A program made the position numbers and the translations under genes. This document shows positions 46,836 to 58,537 of a stretch of DNA of 64,000 nt, piece by piece (the stretch's first letter is position 1; every line of letters begins with the position of its first letter). Origin of the DNA: Cornus controversa (taxonomy: Eukaryota; Streptophyta; Magnoliopsida; Cornales; Cornaceae); contig CM048849.1 in the NCBI GenBank assembly GCA_026545225.1, positions 55,137,836 to 55,201,835 of the forward strand, read 5' to 3'. The notes beneath the pieces were generated by a model. The model saw only the letters and a program-made list of their open reading frames with translations. It searched no databases and was not told the DNA's origin.

Positions 46836-47599
46836 CACACTACAATTGTCAATTGTTCTGTGATACAACTTGCAGCATTAGGTTTTTTTTTTTTGTTCTG
46901 ATTTGCTTTGTAATGCTTCAGAGACCACTAAATTGACCTAGAAACCAATACTGAAACCACCAATGTATGGATATTCTCAATCTTTGAACGTGCACAACCA
47001 GTCCACCGCTGAGGAAAACAAGGCTACTGTCGCAAGGACTCCATCGACAACCTTCATGTTCCATATGAAGCTCATGATCTCGAAGACATCAGCATTGGCA
47101 AAAAAGACGGCATCGACGTCGACGTTGCATCTTCCGATGCCATCTATGATGATGGCAACTCTGATCTGCCCGTTCAGCAATATAGATTTGATTTTCAGAA
47201 TTTTAATTTTAATCAAAATTATTTCAATTGATATTGAAAAGAGTTTGCAATTTTCAGAATTTCAATGGAGAAATTAGAGAGAGAGAGATTTTACAAACAC
47301 TCTGTTCACAATTTTCAGAGATTTAACCGAGAAATATAGAGAGAGAAAGTGAGAGATTTAGCCAAGGGATGATAGTCAAAACTTTTGGAAGTTGTGAAGA
47401 GTATATATGTCTTTTTACAAAAATAATTTTCTTTCCAATAAAACAATTATAAAATTACATGAAAGTACATGGGCATATTTGTCATTTTATCAATTTCGTC
47501 ATCCGACAACAGTGACAGGGGTGCAGTGTTATTTTTGAAAACACAAGGGGGTATTTGTTATTTCACCTATTAACAGGGGAGATCAGTGTAATTTTTTCT

Positions 47600-48713
47600 T
47601 TTTTTTAATATGTATAAAATATAAAGAATTGAGAATTCCATTCTAATTAAAGAGTTGTAACTCTTGAGAATTTCAAAAGTAAACATGTTCGGATTATTCA
47701 ACTTCTTATATTAAAATTTTAAAACATTATTTAATTAATAAAATTATAAAAAATGTATAAAAAAAATAAGAAAGCTACATACGTATGTATAGATATAATA
47801 TAGCTTAATGTTAAAGCTAATATAGCTAATATTAATGAGAGATAACATGTTATCGTAGGAAAGTTACATTGAAGAAAAGTTATAATAACTCATCACTTTT
47901 GTGAAATCTGTGAAGAGTGAAGAGAAACAAGAGGGCATAATAGTTTCTTTTCCTTTTCCTTTTCCTTTCTCGCTACTTCTAACTAACCAAATGGATCCTA
48001 AATGAATAAGGATTTGGGGCTCATCGGGTTAGTCAAAATTTATTTTCATGTGAGTGATGTGGTGAGTCCCACCATAACATCATGTGGTGAGACCACCACT
48101 CTATTCACATAAAACCATTCTCGAATGAATTCGATTCGAACTCCATATCATTACTCTAACCTAATTTGTCCCTAGACAGAGTCTTAAAATTCGAATTTCA
48201 ACAATTTTCGAAACAACAAAATAACAGTCCGCTTTTGCCATCTCAAAGGGTATAGTGGGGTCCATCATTTATTGCAAGTGAGTTCATAATATCCTTGCAA
48301 AGGAGTCAGCTAGGGATGTCAACCGGGAAGGTTAGAATGGGGCACCCAATCTCAAACTTGTTCCACAAATAAAAATGTCTTTCCAAAGGTGTCCCTCATA
48401 TATATATATATATATATATATATTAAGAAATACAATACAAACTTGAATGACTTTATGATAAATTTTATATAAAAAAATTAAGTATAGATAGATACTTTAA
48501 AATGATAATAACAAAAATGTTGTTAAAATTACCTTTCAAAAAAAAATTGTTAAATTTAAAATTATCATAAAAATTATAATTAATAAAAAAATATTTATTT
48601 ATATATTTATTATTAATTGAGACAGATTTGGGACTTAACTGATTTTAAAATCTTTTTCCAAATTTGCTCATAACCCAATTGATATGATTCCAAAACTGTC
48701 CTATTAGAAACGA
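47600..48713. other. Intergenic with an imperfect foldback and an (AT)n run
   Basis: CATGTGAGTGATGTGGTGAG (48049) and the inverted CCACCACTCTATTCACAT (48095) form an imperfect hairpin, perhaps a degraded MITE. (AT)n at 48401-48422. No gene. Confidence 0.4.
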
Positions 48714-48853
48714 GATTGGTTAAATTGATATCCTTCAATTTGGCTATGTTGGGTGGTATATCACTTTTTTTAATTTTTAAATAGATTGGTTAAATTGATA
48801 TCCTTCCATTTGACTATGTTGGGTGGTATATCACTTTTTTTTTTTTTTTTTAA
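48714..48853. repeat. 70-bp tandem duplication
   Basis: GATTGGTTAAATTGATATCC and TATGTTGGGTGGTATATCAC repeat at an offset of 70 bp with two or three differences. Confidence 0.9.
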
Positions 48854-50804
48854 ATATTCTCCAAGCTAACATGTTTTACCGTTGCAATTCATCAAGACAA
48901 CGTTTATTTGTAAGACTAAAATTTTTGGATTGGATTAAAGCATTCACTCTTATCCAGGGGTTAGCAAAATGATCCACCCGTTATGTTTGGGATGGTTTTG
49001 GAGATGTTTAATAAAGTTTAGGCAAGAAATGGAATGAGGGAGTAAGCCCTATTTATATTGCAAAATTACCATCATACCTTTGTATTTTACAAAAGAATAT
49101 ACTAAAATATACTAATTGAGTTGTTATCAAATATGGTAGTATGGTACTTGAATTTTTTAATTCTCTTATATTTACTTTTCGTGTTAACTTAACTTTCAAT
49201 GTCGGATTTCTTTTCATTAATAATTTAAGAGGACATAGAAAATATTTTTTAAAGAAAAAATAATTGAGTGAGGGAGGGCGTGACAAGGTTCTCGTTTCCT
49301 GTGAAATGATTTTGTTCAAGAATAAAAGATATTTATGCTAAATTAGAACAATAAAAAAGTGCCTACGTATTCCTCGAAACTTGTCCCGTTGTCATTTCTA
49401 CACTTACGGTGTGTTTGGATCATTTTCTTTGTGGACAAATCATTGAATAAATTGTCCACATATCTATAACCAAAATTAACACATGTACCCAGAATATTCC
49501 CTCTGAGAGAGATACCAAGAAAAAAGAAAGATGTTATTGCCCAATTTGAAGAGTCCCAACTCAGATTCTCAGAAGTCAGAAGTCCTGACTCCTGAGCAAG
49601 TGAGCAGGCTATATGGATCAGGTAGGCTAGATTGGGATAGGCCATATTTAACCGATAACCCAATCTATAATTGCCTACATTCCGGGCCTTGAGGCCTAAG
49701 ACCCAAAGTGTATGTATGTGTGTGTGTGTATATATATATATATAGGCTTTAACCCACCCAACTGATAGAAATTAGCTGAAAGACGGATTGGACTGGCCCA
49801 TTCTTGCAACTATAGAAAGTGGAAAACAGACACCATAACATGATAACAATTACAATTAAAACAAAAAATATTTACAAAGAAAATGTCAATTATAATTATC
49901 GATTTCCATAACAATTAAATTATACTGCTTAGTTACATATTAAGTTATAATAGCATAATTGGTATCAGTTGCATAAACAATTACATGTAGATTACATATA
50001 TATATATATATATATATAGACACATGGGACATTACAAATGAGTTGTTAATTTATAACAAATATAATAAATATTTAATGTGACATGGGGAGCATTGTTACG
50101 AAGAGGTAATTTTTAAATTATTATTATTATTATTTTGTAAGTAAGCAATGCATATCTATTTTTCTCTCCATTCGGAGCTTGAATTAGAAATTATACCACC
50201 TAGGCCAAAGATCACGTGATGAAGAGACAAAAGTTGGACATAATTGGGACTCACGTGATACTAGAGACAATATTACATTACTAAAAAAAAAATACATGAT
50301 ATGGTATTGGCAGTCAAATGACTTGCAAAAAATGGTTATTAAATAATCAGTGTTAAATTCCTTTTAATTCCAGTTAGGATAAATTACACTTAGAGAGGTT
50401 TGTCTAAAAATTTACAATAACTTTTCTATCAACCACTTTTGTCCAACTCTGTTACTGAAGTATATAATTAATTTAATTTGAATATATACTTTAAATTAAA
50501 TGAAACAATTTTATAAAAACAAATTTTAAATTGCGGATATCAACAAACCTTACTGTTAAGCAATGCAAAGGAAAGATCAATTTAGTAATTTTTTTTCTTG
50601 GGCAAATATTACTAAGACTACTTGAAGTTTAATATATTGATATGCGGTTACGTAAATTTTCATCACCAACACTTTCGGTCAAGTTTTTCATTTTTTTAAT
50701 ATGTGAAATATCTTGATTTTTCCTACTTATTTTAATGTATTTTAATATAAAAATATCATAATAGGAAAATGACCACATTACCCTTTATAATAATATGCAT
50801 TGGA
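48854..50804. other. Intergenic, no gene recognised
   Basis: AT-rich with (TG)n(TA)n near 49714-49744 and (AT)n near 49997-50018. No coding evidence. Confidence 0.45.
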
Positions 50805-51090
50805 ACCTAATTTTTTATTTTATGTTAATATTATTATTTATGGAAATAAATAATTATATATATTATAGTGTATATATTAGATGAATAGAGAAAAAGAAAG
50901 AGAAATTTAATTACTTTTTTATTTTTTGTTAACATTATTATTTATGAAAATAAATAATTATATATATATTATAGTATATTGTATATATATAGATAGAGAA
51001 AAAGAAAGATGAATTTAATTACTTTAATTTTATGTTAACATTATTATTTATGAAAATAAATAATTATATGTATCTATATATATATATATA
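50805..51090. repeat. Triplicated AT-rich segment, unit about 105 bp
   Basis: TTATTATTTATGGAAATAAA at 50829 recurs as TTATTATTTATGAAAATAAA at about 50935 and 51041, each followed by TAATTATAT. The first two copies are followed by AGAGAAAAAGAAAGA. Confidence 0.85.
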
Positions 51091-51212
51091 TATATATATT
51101 CAAATGGATATTTTGGTCCATTAGACAAGGTTAAATGGATAAATTTAGTATTCCAATGAGTTAAGTCAGAAGTCAAATGACAGCATGGTCATTTCACCAT
51201 CAAAAAGTGCTC

Positions 51213-51556
51213 TAACACGGTATGCAACAATGGAATGGAATGTCAATATTACCTTTTTTGATCCATTCTTTTATTTGGTAAGAAAAACTAAGGTGAGAAT
51301 GATCATTCCATGTCATTCTTTTGGAATGAAAAAGAATGAAAATTCATTTCTTTATTCAACTTATGGAATGGTCATTCCATTCCCAATAAACATTAAAAGA
51401 ATAAAATCTAGTTACCAAAAATACTGTAATCATCATTACATTTCTGTATCATTTCATGTTTGAAACCAAATAATAGAATGAGAATGACAATTTCATTTCA
51501 TTCTCACTTTAATGAAATGCTCATTTCATTCCATTGTTGTGTACCAAACGCAACAT
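51213..51556. mobile_element. MITE-like foldback element
   Basis: Left AACACGGTATGCAACAATGG and right CCATTGTTGTGTACCAAACG are imperfect inverted repeats. The interior is built of GGAATGG/CCATTCC words and is self-complementary. No coding sequence. Superfamily uncertain. Confidence 0.65.
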
Positions 51557-52825
51557 TAGGATTAGTTTGATATGCAAAAATGAAATAGAATTAGTAGAAG
51601 AAAGTGTATGTAAGTCACAAACTATACAAATGTTGGTAATAAAAATTTATAAAATTATATTTGCGTATCAATACATCAAATCTCAATGTATGTGCGATAT
51701 ACTTTCTCTTTCTTCTTTTACCGCGTATGGTGTATCATCATGAGAAGCACATGTTTCGCATGTTACAAGTACTGTTTACTTGTCCTTTAGACCAACTTTT
51801 TTGATTCTAGAAAAGGCCAGGAAAGCACGCTCAGCGGGACCCACAAACTAGCTGGCTTCACTTAAGTCACACTCCATACCCACTTAGCTGGCCATTTCTT
51901 ATCATATAGTTTTATCATTTCATTTTCATTTTTGTTGTTTGTCTTCAATCTTTTAAGTAACACGCACACACACACTATTGGTTGATACTGTACTTTATAT
52001 CTTTGTGATATATTGAAAAAAAAGTTCCTCAATAGTGGGACCCACGTAAGAAATATCTTCGCTTTCTTGAATAATGATATTTGAATGTGCATTCTAATTT
52101 TATTCAATACACCTTTTGTGTAAATATGAAAAGTTTTTATGTTATATGAAATAAATATGTTATATGAGTGTTCATATCAGTTTTGCATTAATATTGCGTC
52201 ATTCATATTATATGTTACCTCAAGATATTACATATGAATATATTTATCACCATCATCTTTCTTATTTTTATTACATAAAAATGTGATCCACAACAAGAAT
52301 TTGATTTTTTAATTTTTTTAACTGTTAGATTAATTCTTTTTAAATTGTTGTTTATTACTTTATTTCATATAAATTTTAGTTGATTTCTTTGTCAGTTATC
52401 TTTTAAGTAAATAATTTTTTCTTCTCTAATTAGTGCATGGTTGAATCTAAGTTGAATATTACCTGTCTATTTTTTTATTTATGGATGATATATATAGTAT
52501 TTTTTCACGCGTTGATTATTAATACCCTTCTACCAACTTTTGTCATTTCGTGTAAAAACAAAATGTGTGTCTTTGTTGAGTATCCACCGTACATTTGTCT
52601 CAGAGTAGTGACATCTGGACCCAAATGATTAAAAAAAGGCCGTGTTGACCAATCATGACTCCTTAACTTAGCAACAAAAAACGGAAAAACAAATAAAATT
52701 AGCCGTTAATATTGACGGCCGATCAATCAATTCATTTAAATATATTTACCAAACACAACACAAAAAGAACATATTTCAAAAATTATTGTAAGCACTTCTT
52801 TTACTTTACTTAAGATAAAACATGG
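51557..52825. other. Intergenic, no gene recognised
   Basis: AT-rich; nothing supported. Confidence 0.45.
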
Positions 52826-53210
52826 ACTCTTCGGGGAAATGATCGTATTCGTGTCAAAATTTTTTAAGACATTTCTTGAATACGTGTTAACTATTCAACT
52901 ATTTAAAAGAAAAAATTATATGTGACTAAATTATGATTAAAAGTTTAAACTAAATAGATGTAGATGATTAAATAAGTTTAATTTTTTAATCTATTTTAGT
53001 TTATTTGTCTATTTTTATTTATAAGTTTGTTTGATTCTTAATTATTTGATGATAAATTGAAGTATTTCTGTAATATAATTTTTTTTGTTGAATAATTCAT
53101 ATATTAAATTATTATTTTATAGTCATATTCTCGTTATGTCAATATTTTTTTTAAAATTTTTTATATCACTGTATTCGTGTCATACTCGTGTTTCGTGCCG
53201 GAGTGCTTAC
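52826..53210. repeat. Probable relic of the GTATTCGTGTC / GACACG family
   Basis: Left edge has CGTATTCGTGTCAAAA. Right edge has TGTATTCGTGTCATACTCGT then TTTCGTGCCGGAGTGCTTAC. The AT-rich centre has no coding sequence. The right edge read inverted begins GTAAGCACTCCGGCACG, like the GAAGCACNGA terminus at 33087. Confidence 0.45.
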
Positions 53211-53222
53211 TTCCCAAGTTAG

Positions 53223-53223
<1 letters not shown>

Positions 53224-53262
<39 letters not shown>
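53224..53262. repeat. (AT)n microsatellite
   Basis: About 18 AT units. Confidence 0.95.
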
Positions 53263-54150
53263 TATCCCTCTTGTCTTTTCTATCTCTTATTATTTTTATT
53301 CATCTATTAAACAGTAGATTATGCTATGCATTCAAGTTGTTAGTTAAATATTGATTACTAGCTTTGCTAATAAGGCATGTTGATTTTAAGGCCAAATTCA
53401 AATTCGCACGTGGTACATTAACTTTGTGCACCATATTTTGTATCAATTTGTTTGTCATTGAATAGGAATATAAGTTTTACAAAGTTGAAAGAAACTTGAA
53501 CTAAATAAATATAATATTTGTTAGGTAATATTATAAAATTTAGGTTTTTCATTTGACAATACTAGTGACTATGCGTTTTAGTAACATAGAAATAGAATTA
53601 AGATGATCATTTGAAAAGAAAAACCATCTTTGATAAATAAAAATATATTACAAAAATAATCAAAAAATATATATATTTTTTTAAACAAGAACACGTTGAC
53701 CTTGTATCACACGACATCGTCAACTAATCTTATACAGCTCACATATTCTTTTAAAATAGGTAAAATTTTCAACAATTATAATAACAAACAACCTTTTCTC
53801 AGCTAGAGTTAAAATTAAAACCATTAAGTGTTTGAGCGAACTTATATCGAAAAAATAGAAAATAAAAGATAAAACCTATCTCAATTTTTTTTCCATATAT
53901 ATTATATATATCTTAGATTTTGTACATATGTCCTTTTCGGACTTCAGAAAATAAAATTACGGAGACGAAACGGATATAACTGTCAGAACCCATATCTGTC
54001 ACTTCTCAAGAAATAGAGAGAGCACGATTTATGCATTAATTTCCTGTCCAGCTCTCTCACGCGTCCATTGACTCTCTTTATCTCTCTACATTCTCTCTCT
54101 TGATATTTCGCAGGAGTTTCAGTTTTAACACCATCTTCTGTTACATTTTA
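53263..54150. other. Intergenic / upstream of the ERT2-like gene
   Basis: AT-rich. Pyrimidine-rich CTCTCTC stretches from about 54050 probably mark the start of the transcribed leader. Confidence 0.4.
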
Positions 54151-54388
54151 TACCTACCTATATAGATGTATAATCACGGTGTTTTTCTTCAATTCTTCTT
54201 ATTCAATTCTTCCATATACATCTTATCTTTCTCTCTCTAATTTCATTGTGGGTTTATTTATAAACACATATATAGTATATAATCTTCCATGAAGATCTTG
54301 AGATTTTCAATTAATCACTTGAACCCATTTTGTCGATTGCGCTTCTGATTTCGTTGCTTTGATTGCTATATCGAATGCGATAAAGATC
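54151..54388 (+). promoter_or_regulatory. ERT2-like leader with three possible upstream ORFs
   Basis: ATGs at 54167 (24 codons, MYNHGVFLQFFLFNSSIYI...), 54289 (MKILRFSINHLNPFCRLRF, stop at 54346-54348) and 54375 (ATGCGATAA) all end before the main start at 54389. Whether they are transcribed depends on the start site. Confidence 0.4.
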
Positions 54389-55759
54389 ATGCCTTTTCCA
54401 TGGAAGAAAGGCAAGCGCACGCGAATCACTCAATTGGTGGCTGGTCATCTCAAATCGCCTAAACGTGGAGGTTCGCTCGTCGTCGAGACCGGTTTTCCGA
54501 CCTCTCTCATCGATCTCTTCGTCAAGAATCGAGACCGCTTGAAGAAGAAGAAGAAAAATAGGTACGAAAACTCCGATCCGATCCCTAATCAACCCTTACC
54601 GTCTCGTGAATCTTTTCCGGTCACGCCGAGGTCTAGTTTTTCCGGTGCTGAATTCACGAACCCTAAAGGGAGTCCTTCGAGTCAAGTTGGTAACGGAGTT
54701 GTGGTTAGGGATTTGAATAAACCGAGTGTTGTGGTTGGGGGTGATGATATTGAAGGTGGTGGTCGTGAAGTTGCAGATGCGAATGGGGTTTTCATGGCGG
54801 TTTTCAAGATTTCTCTCGTGGTGCTTTTGGCTTTGGGGACGAAGAGGTTTGCTGTTGGGATCACCATGTCGGCTTTTTTGCTAATTTTTCTAGAGTTTGC
54901 CGGCAGACATGGATGCAAATTATTGAAACCGTGTTCTAATGCACAGAAGAGATTGAATTCTCTGATCCAATGGCTTCTTCGATTTTTCGGAATCAAACAG
55001 GAGAAGTTTGTAAAGGAAGAAGAAGAGATTAGGGTTTTGGAGGCGCCAGTTGAACAAGAAAGAGTTGTTTTTCACGAATTGAGTGATCCATTTGAAGAAA
55101 TTCAAGTTGTACAACCTATTTCTGTTTCTGTGCCTCCAATTAAGGAAATACAATGTGTGAAAGACGAATTTGAAGGTGAGAAGAAAGGGGGATTTGAAGA
55201 ATTGGATTTAAAAAAAGAGATTGCCAAGAAAGAAGAGGTTTTTATAGGTGATGTTTCACATCGACGTTCTCGTCGTTCCAAGTTAAAATCGAAGATTAAG
55301 AAACTTGTTCCGAAGAAGTTTCGTAATTCGAAGAAGAAAGGACAGTATTTGAAAAGTGAAGAAGGTAGTTGTGCGGCAGATGATATGCTAGCAATGTCTG
55401 AAACACAAGAACTGGAAGAATATAGTGATAGATTGTCGTGGTTATCGAGTGGATTGGGTGATCTGGAAGATGATGATGATGATGATGTGATTAGTGATTC
55501 TACTGAAGTGGTGTCGCGGAGCGAGGAGAGAAGGGAAACAGAGAGGAATTCAGGAACAGAGAGGAATTTATGGTATCTGATTCTCTTTCTGATAGTTCTT
55601 GTTGGGCTTGTTGGAGGTCGGCTAATGGCGCTTGTGCTTACTGTGTCATCGTGTTTGATGCTGAAACCGGCTGGAGCACTATGGAGATCTGAAAAGAAGC
55701 CCCTGTTCAGGTCTCCTGTCCAAAAATCTACATACGATTTCAATTGCCCTTGTATATAG
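54389..55759 (+). CDS. ERT2-like protein (ethylene-regulated nuclear protein family)
   Basis: Intronless frame of 456 aa starting MPFPWKKGKRTRITQLVA. The N-terminus is basic with GGSLVVETGFPTSLIDLFVK, a signature of plant proteins annotated as ethylene-responsive nuclear protein ERT2-like. There are two adjacent hydrophobic segments at about residues 138-175 (FKISLVVLLALG and TMSAFLLIFLEF). A Glu-rich middle follows, then a strongly basic stretch (HRRSRRSKLKSKIKKLVPKK, about 288-310) that could be a nuclear signal, a DDDDDD acidic run, and a C-terminal hydrophobic pair (LWYLILFLIVLVGLVGG, LMALVLTVSS). The hydrophobic segments suggest membrane association, which sits oddly with the nuclear label. 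The actual function is unknown. Location next to the tubulin gene matches Arabidopsis At4g20880 as I remember it. Confidence 0.8.
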   Translation: MPFPWKKGKRTRITQLVAGHLKSPKRGGSLVVETGFPTSLIDLFVKNRDRLKKKKKNRYENSDPIPNQPLPSRESFPVTPRSSFSGAEFTNPKGSPSSQVGNGVVVRDLNKPSVVVGGDDIEGGGREVADANGVFMAVFKISLVVLLALGTKRFAVGITMSAFLLIFLEFAGRHGCKLLKPCSNAQKRLNSLIQWLLRFFGIKQEKFVKEEEEIRVLEAPVEQERVVFHELSDPFEEIQVVQPISVSVPPIKEIQCVKDEFEGEKKGGFEELDLKKEIAKKEEVFIGDVSHRRSRRSKLKSKIKKLVPKKFRNSKKKGQYLKSEEGSCAADDMLAMSETQELEEYSDRLSWLSSGLGDLEDDDDDDVISDSTEVVSRSEERRETERNSGTERNLWYLILFLIVLVGLVGGRLMALVLTVSSCLMLKPAGALWRSEKKPLFRSPVQKSTYDFNCPCI

Positions 55760-56096
55760 ATGCCCTTTTTCTTTTATATTCATGTTGTTGTTTTGCTTCT
55801 TATGAAGTGTTCTTTCAGCTTAAAATTATATCCTGAAAGTTTAAAATGGCAGAAGATTCAACCTATGGTTGGCAAATCCGACTTTGCGGTGTTGTATTAT
55901 GAACTGCACAATTTGTTGTAGATGCAAAAGTTATAATCCCTGAGATGATACTTTTTATTTTGTCCTTGTGATTTAACTGTTCAATTCAGATTATATGTAC
56001 AACAATGGAAATGGAAGTTTTCCCTTTTATTTTATAATATTAAGCCCATTATTCACATTTCAACTAATCCCTTTAATCAATTGCTTCATTTTGATA

Positions 56097-56211
56097 TGAA
56101 TTGCATGAAAAATTTGTCCCAAGTTCGTTCTATATGGTTGTTATGAGATTGTTCAATATTGCATGAAAAATTTGTCCCAAGTTCTATATGGCTGTTATGA
56201 GATTGTTCAAG
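56097..56211. repeat. Tandem duplication of about 60 bp
   Basis: TTGCATGAAAAATTTGTCCC and GTTATGAGATTGTTCAA repeat at about 56101 and 56159. The second unit is 4 bp shorter. Confidence 0.9.
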
Positions 56212-57360
56212 TGATTCCAACTCCAGAAACTGTGGGGGCATTCTTGGATGAATATATTTTTCTAAAATTTGATTTCCCTTGTTGCTCTCTTTGTTGCCAA
56301 AAGATGAAGGAAGAGAATTGGGAGCGTGGAATTTTGATGTCCCTCGTTGCTCTATTTGTTGTCATATGAGGGGTTCGCTAAAATGAAGATTCATGCTTGA
56401 AGTTGCAGATGTAAGTCTTTTCTCTCCAGTTTCTTTTCCTTTTTTTGTTGTTCTTTTCCTCCCATTATCTAATGTCTTTTTTCTCAAGAGAGAGAAGTCA
56501 TCATATGGTAGTATACTGGGGTTTTGCAGAACTATTGTTGAAACTAGGCATAAGAGAGAGGAAAAAAGCTATCCATAACGTTTCTTATCCATTCACCCAT
56601 CCTTATTGTTTAGAGACTTTCTTCTGCTCAAATATCTATAGATTAGGTTATCACTCTTTATCTCTATAACATTAGCCCATTGTCCTGTAAGAGTGGAAAT
56701 CATCAACCAAAGATCAAATTTTGAATCACTCATGCTAGCACTAAGCAGATTTTCACAAGCTATGAGTCTTTCCTAACCCCTCTTATCTGTTTTAACAGCT
56801 CAGTCCTTCTCAAGAGATCAATTAGAGATCCAAAGTGCTCAATATTTGGTTGGATAAAGAAAAAAGTCACCTCATTCAGCTTAGTTTGTCATGTCTTTCG
56901 ATGGACTGAACAAACTTAAAATTTTCTGAGTACATGTCTATCAGAACTGTGCCGAAAAAAGCATATTGTTTTGGAGGATATGTTGTGTGTTAGTTATAAG
57001 TGGAGAAACACACTTCAACATTGATTAACAGTACAATAACAATAAGACATTGTAACCATTCACTTTCATTGTTATAAGCATGTTGATCTGTGTAATGAAG
57101 TTCAGTCACATATTGAATTATATAAATTGCTTTGGTCATATATATGTTATAATTCTCGACTTTAATAACTCTTAAGCCTGTTTTAGTGAAAAACTTAATT
57201 GTTGACACACATATATTAAACCTTCGTAGAACAGATACAGCATAAATTTGTAGTACAACAGAACACATTTTAGATAAATATAACAAGATTTGCAGGAAGC
57301 TGAATAGCATTCCAAGCTTCAATATCGACGACTTGCACACAATAAATCAAGAAACTACAT
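56212..57360. other. Intergenic, no gene recognised
   Basis: No conserved frame seen. The phrase CTTTTTTCTCAAGAGAGAGA and similar simple sequence only. Confidence 0.4.
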
Positions 57361-57433
57361 AACAGAAAACAGAGACGATGGCATATCTATTGCCACATAA
57401 AGAAATTGAAGTCTTCATGGACTCATTACTCAT

Positions 57434-58229
57434 CTAGAATGCTGATTGAAGGCGATCAATTATGCTCTTATCCACTTGGAAAGCCTTTGCAAGAACATCA
57501 TCAGAAATGGAAGGGTTTGATCCGAAAACAACATTTGCTATAGTGTTGACACCAGGGTTCTGGCTGCTCAAGCCGGAGATTGAGACTGCATTTCCATGTC
57601 CCAGATTTCGCTGGAAGTGAACAAGTCCTACTGGGAAGACAAACACATCACCCTTTTGAAGGACCTTTGAGATGAACCGGTTTTCTGGGTTGGTGGTCAC
57701 AAAACCTACCTCAAGGCTGCCTTCTAATACTGTCAGTACCTCTGTGGCACGAGGATGCGTATGAGGAGGGATAACACCCAATGGTGCATAGTCTATGCGT
57801 GCCACTGAGATTCCGAGGGTGTTAAGGCCGGGTAATTGAGCGACAGTGACAGGGGTAACCCTAGAACCAAGGGGGTTCGATGTGTTGCCAGCTACATGGA
57901 GACCACTGAAGGAGAAATGATCAGCTTGTACAAGCTTAGGATCCTTGCAAGCATGACCATTTATTCGAGCTGCACAGTTCACAAAATAAATAAGAAAAAA
58001 AAACATACAATTTTGAAGAATTTATTCATCAAAGTAAATAGTTAGAATTATTGAAAGTTATGATTCAAAATAAAGTTGTTTATAGTATGCAATGTTGTAT
58101 GTAATTTGGTTCCTGACCTGAGCTAGTTAGGTCTGCTACGCAGAAATCTTGCAAGGGACTGGGCTCAAAGGCAGTGACCAGAGCAAATGAAAAAGCTAGC
58201 AAACTCAACAAGAAAATGTAGTTTGCCAT
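57434..58229 (-). CDS. Germin-like protein 1 of the cluster
   Basis: Two exons (58229-58118 and 57969-57434) separated by a 148-bp GT-AG intron; 648 nt, 215 aa, the usual germin-like length. Germins are secreted Mn-binding cupins of the cell wall; some have superoxide dismutase or oxalate oxidase activity. A signal peptide ([20 protein letters not shown]) precedes [10 protein letters not shown]. Cys30 and Cys45 fit the conserved disulphide. Box 1 is [12 protein letters not shown], giving His107, His109 and Glu114. Box 2 is [16 protein letters not shown], giving His155. All four metal ligands are present. Asn66 (NTS) is a likely glycosylation site. The start has a TATA box about 80 bp upstream. 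Which enzyme activity it has cannot be read from the sequence. Confidence 0.95.
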
Positions 58230-58306
58230 CTAAATCTTCAAGATAAGCTATTCAATTAGAGTAGTTTATCCAGTTTGAGGTGCAAAACTAGCATTTCATG
58301 CAATTC

Positions 58307-58314
58307 TTATATAG
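58307..58314 (-). promoter_or_regulatory. TATA box of germin-like 1
   Basis: Minus-strand TCTCTATATAAGAA, about 80 bp before the ATG. Confidence 0.65.
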
Positions 58315-58537
58315 AGATGGTGGAAGTAGCTGATATGCAATAATCAAATGAAGAAGGAAGAAGAAGTTATCACTAAGGATAATTTGCCGTCTAATATACA
58401 AATTAATGCAGTTACATGAAAACTATGACATAATATGCGTCTCTGTATTCCAAATCTCCAGTAATTTTTCTTATCTTCCAGAAATGATTCATTTGCCATA
58501 TTATGTTAAGCATGTCATTCCAAATCTGTGTGATACT

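Larger units (their letters stand above)
45972..47599. mobile_element. TIR element of 1.6 kb with long terminal inverted repeats (MULE-like or hAT-like, non-autonomous)
   Basis: Left end AGAAAAAATTACACTGACCT, CCCCTGT, TAGATGAAATAACAA, and CACCCCCTT is matched in inverse by the right end (AGGTGAAATAACAAATACCC reading inward). The inverted repeats span about 60-100 bp. Flanking T runs could be the target duplication. The interior holds microsatellites and a 46963-47216 stretch with weak coding look, but no transposase. Nothing I recognise is captured. Confidence 0.75.

Noticed and set aside
46581-46868. 95-codon minus-strand frame
   Set aside because: Made largely of translated TG/TA/CA microsatellite.
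51185-51463. 92-codon plus-strand frame
   Set aside because: Lies inside the foldback MITE built of GGAATGG words.
55102-55743. 213-codon open frame on the minus strand
   Set aside because: Antisense to the ERT2-like coding sequence, Ser-rich composition mirrors the sense Glu/Arg codons, and no family motif is present.
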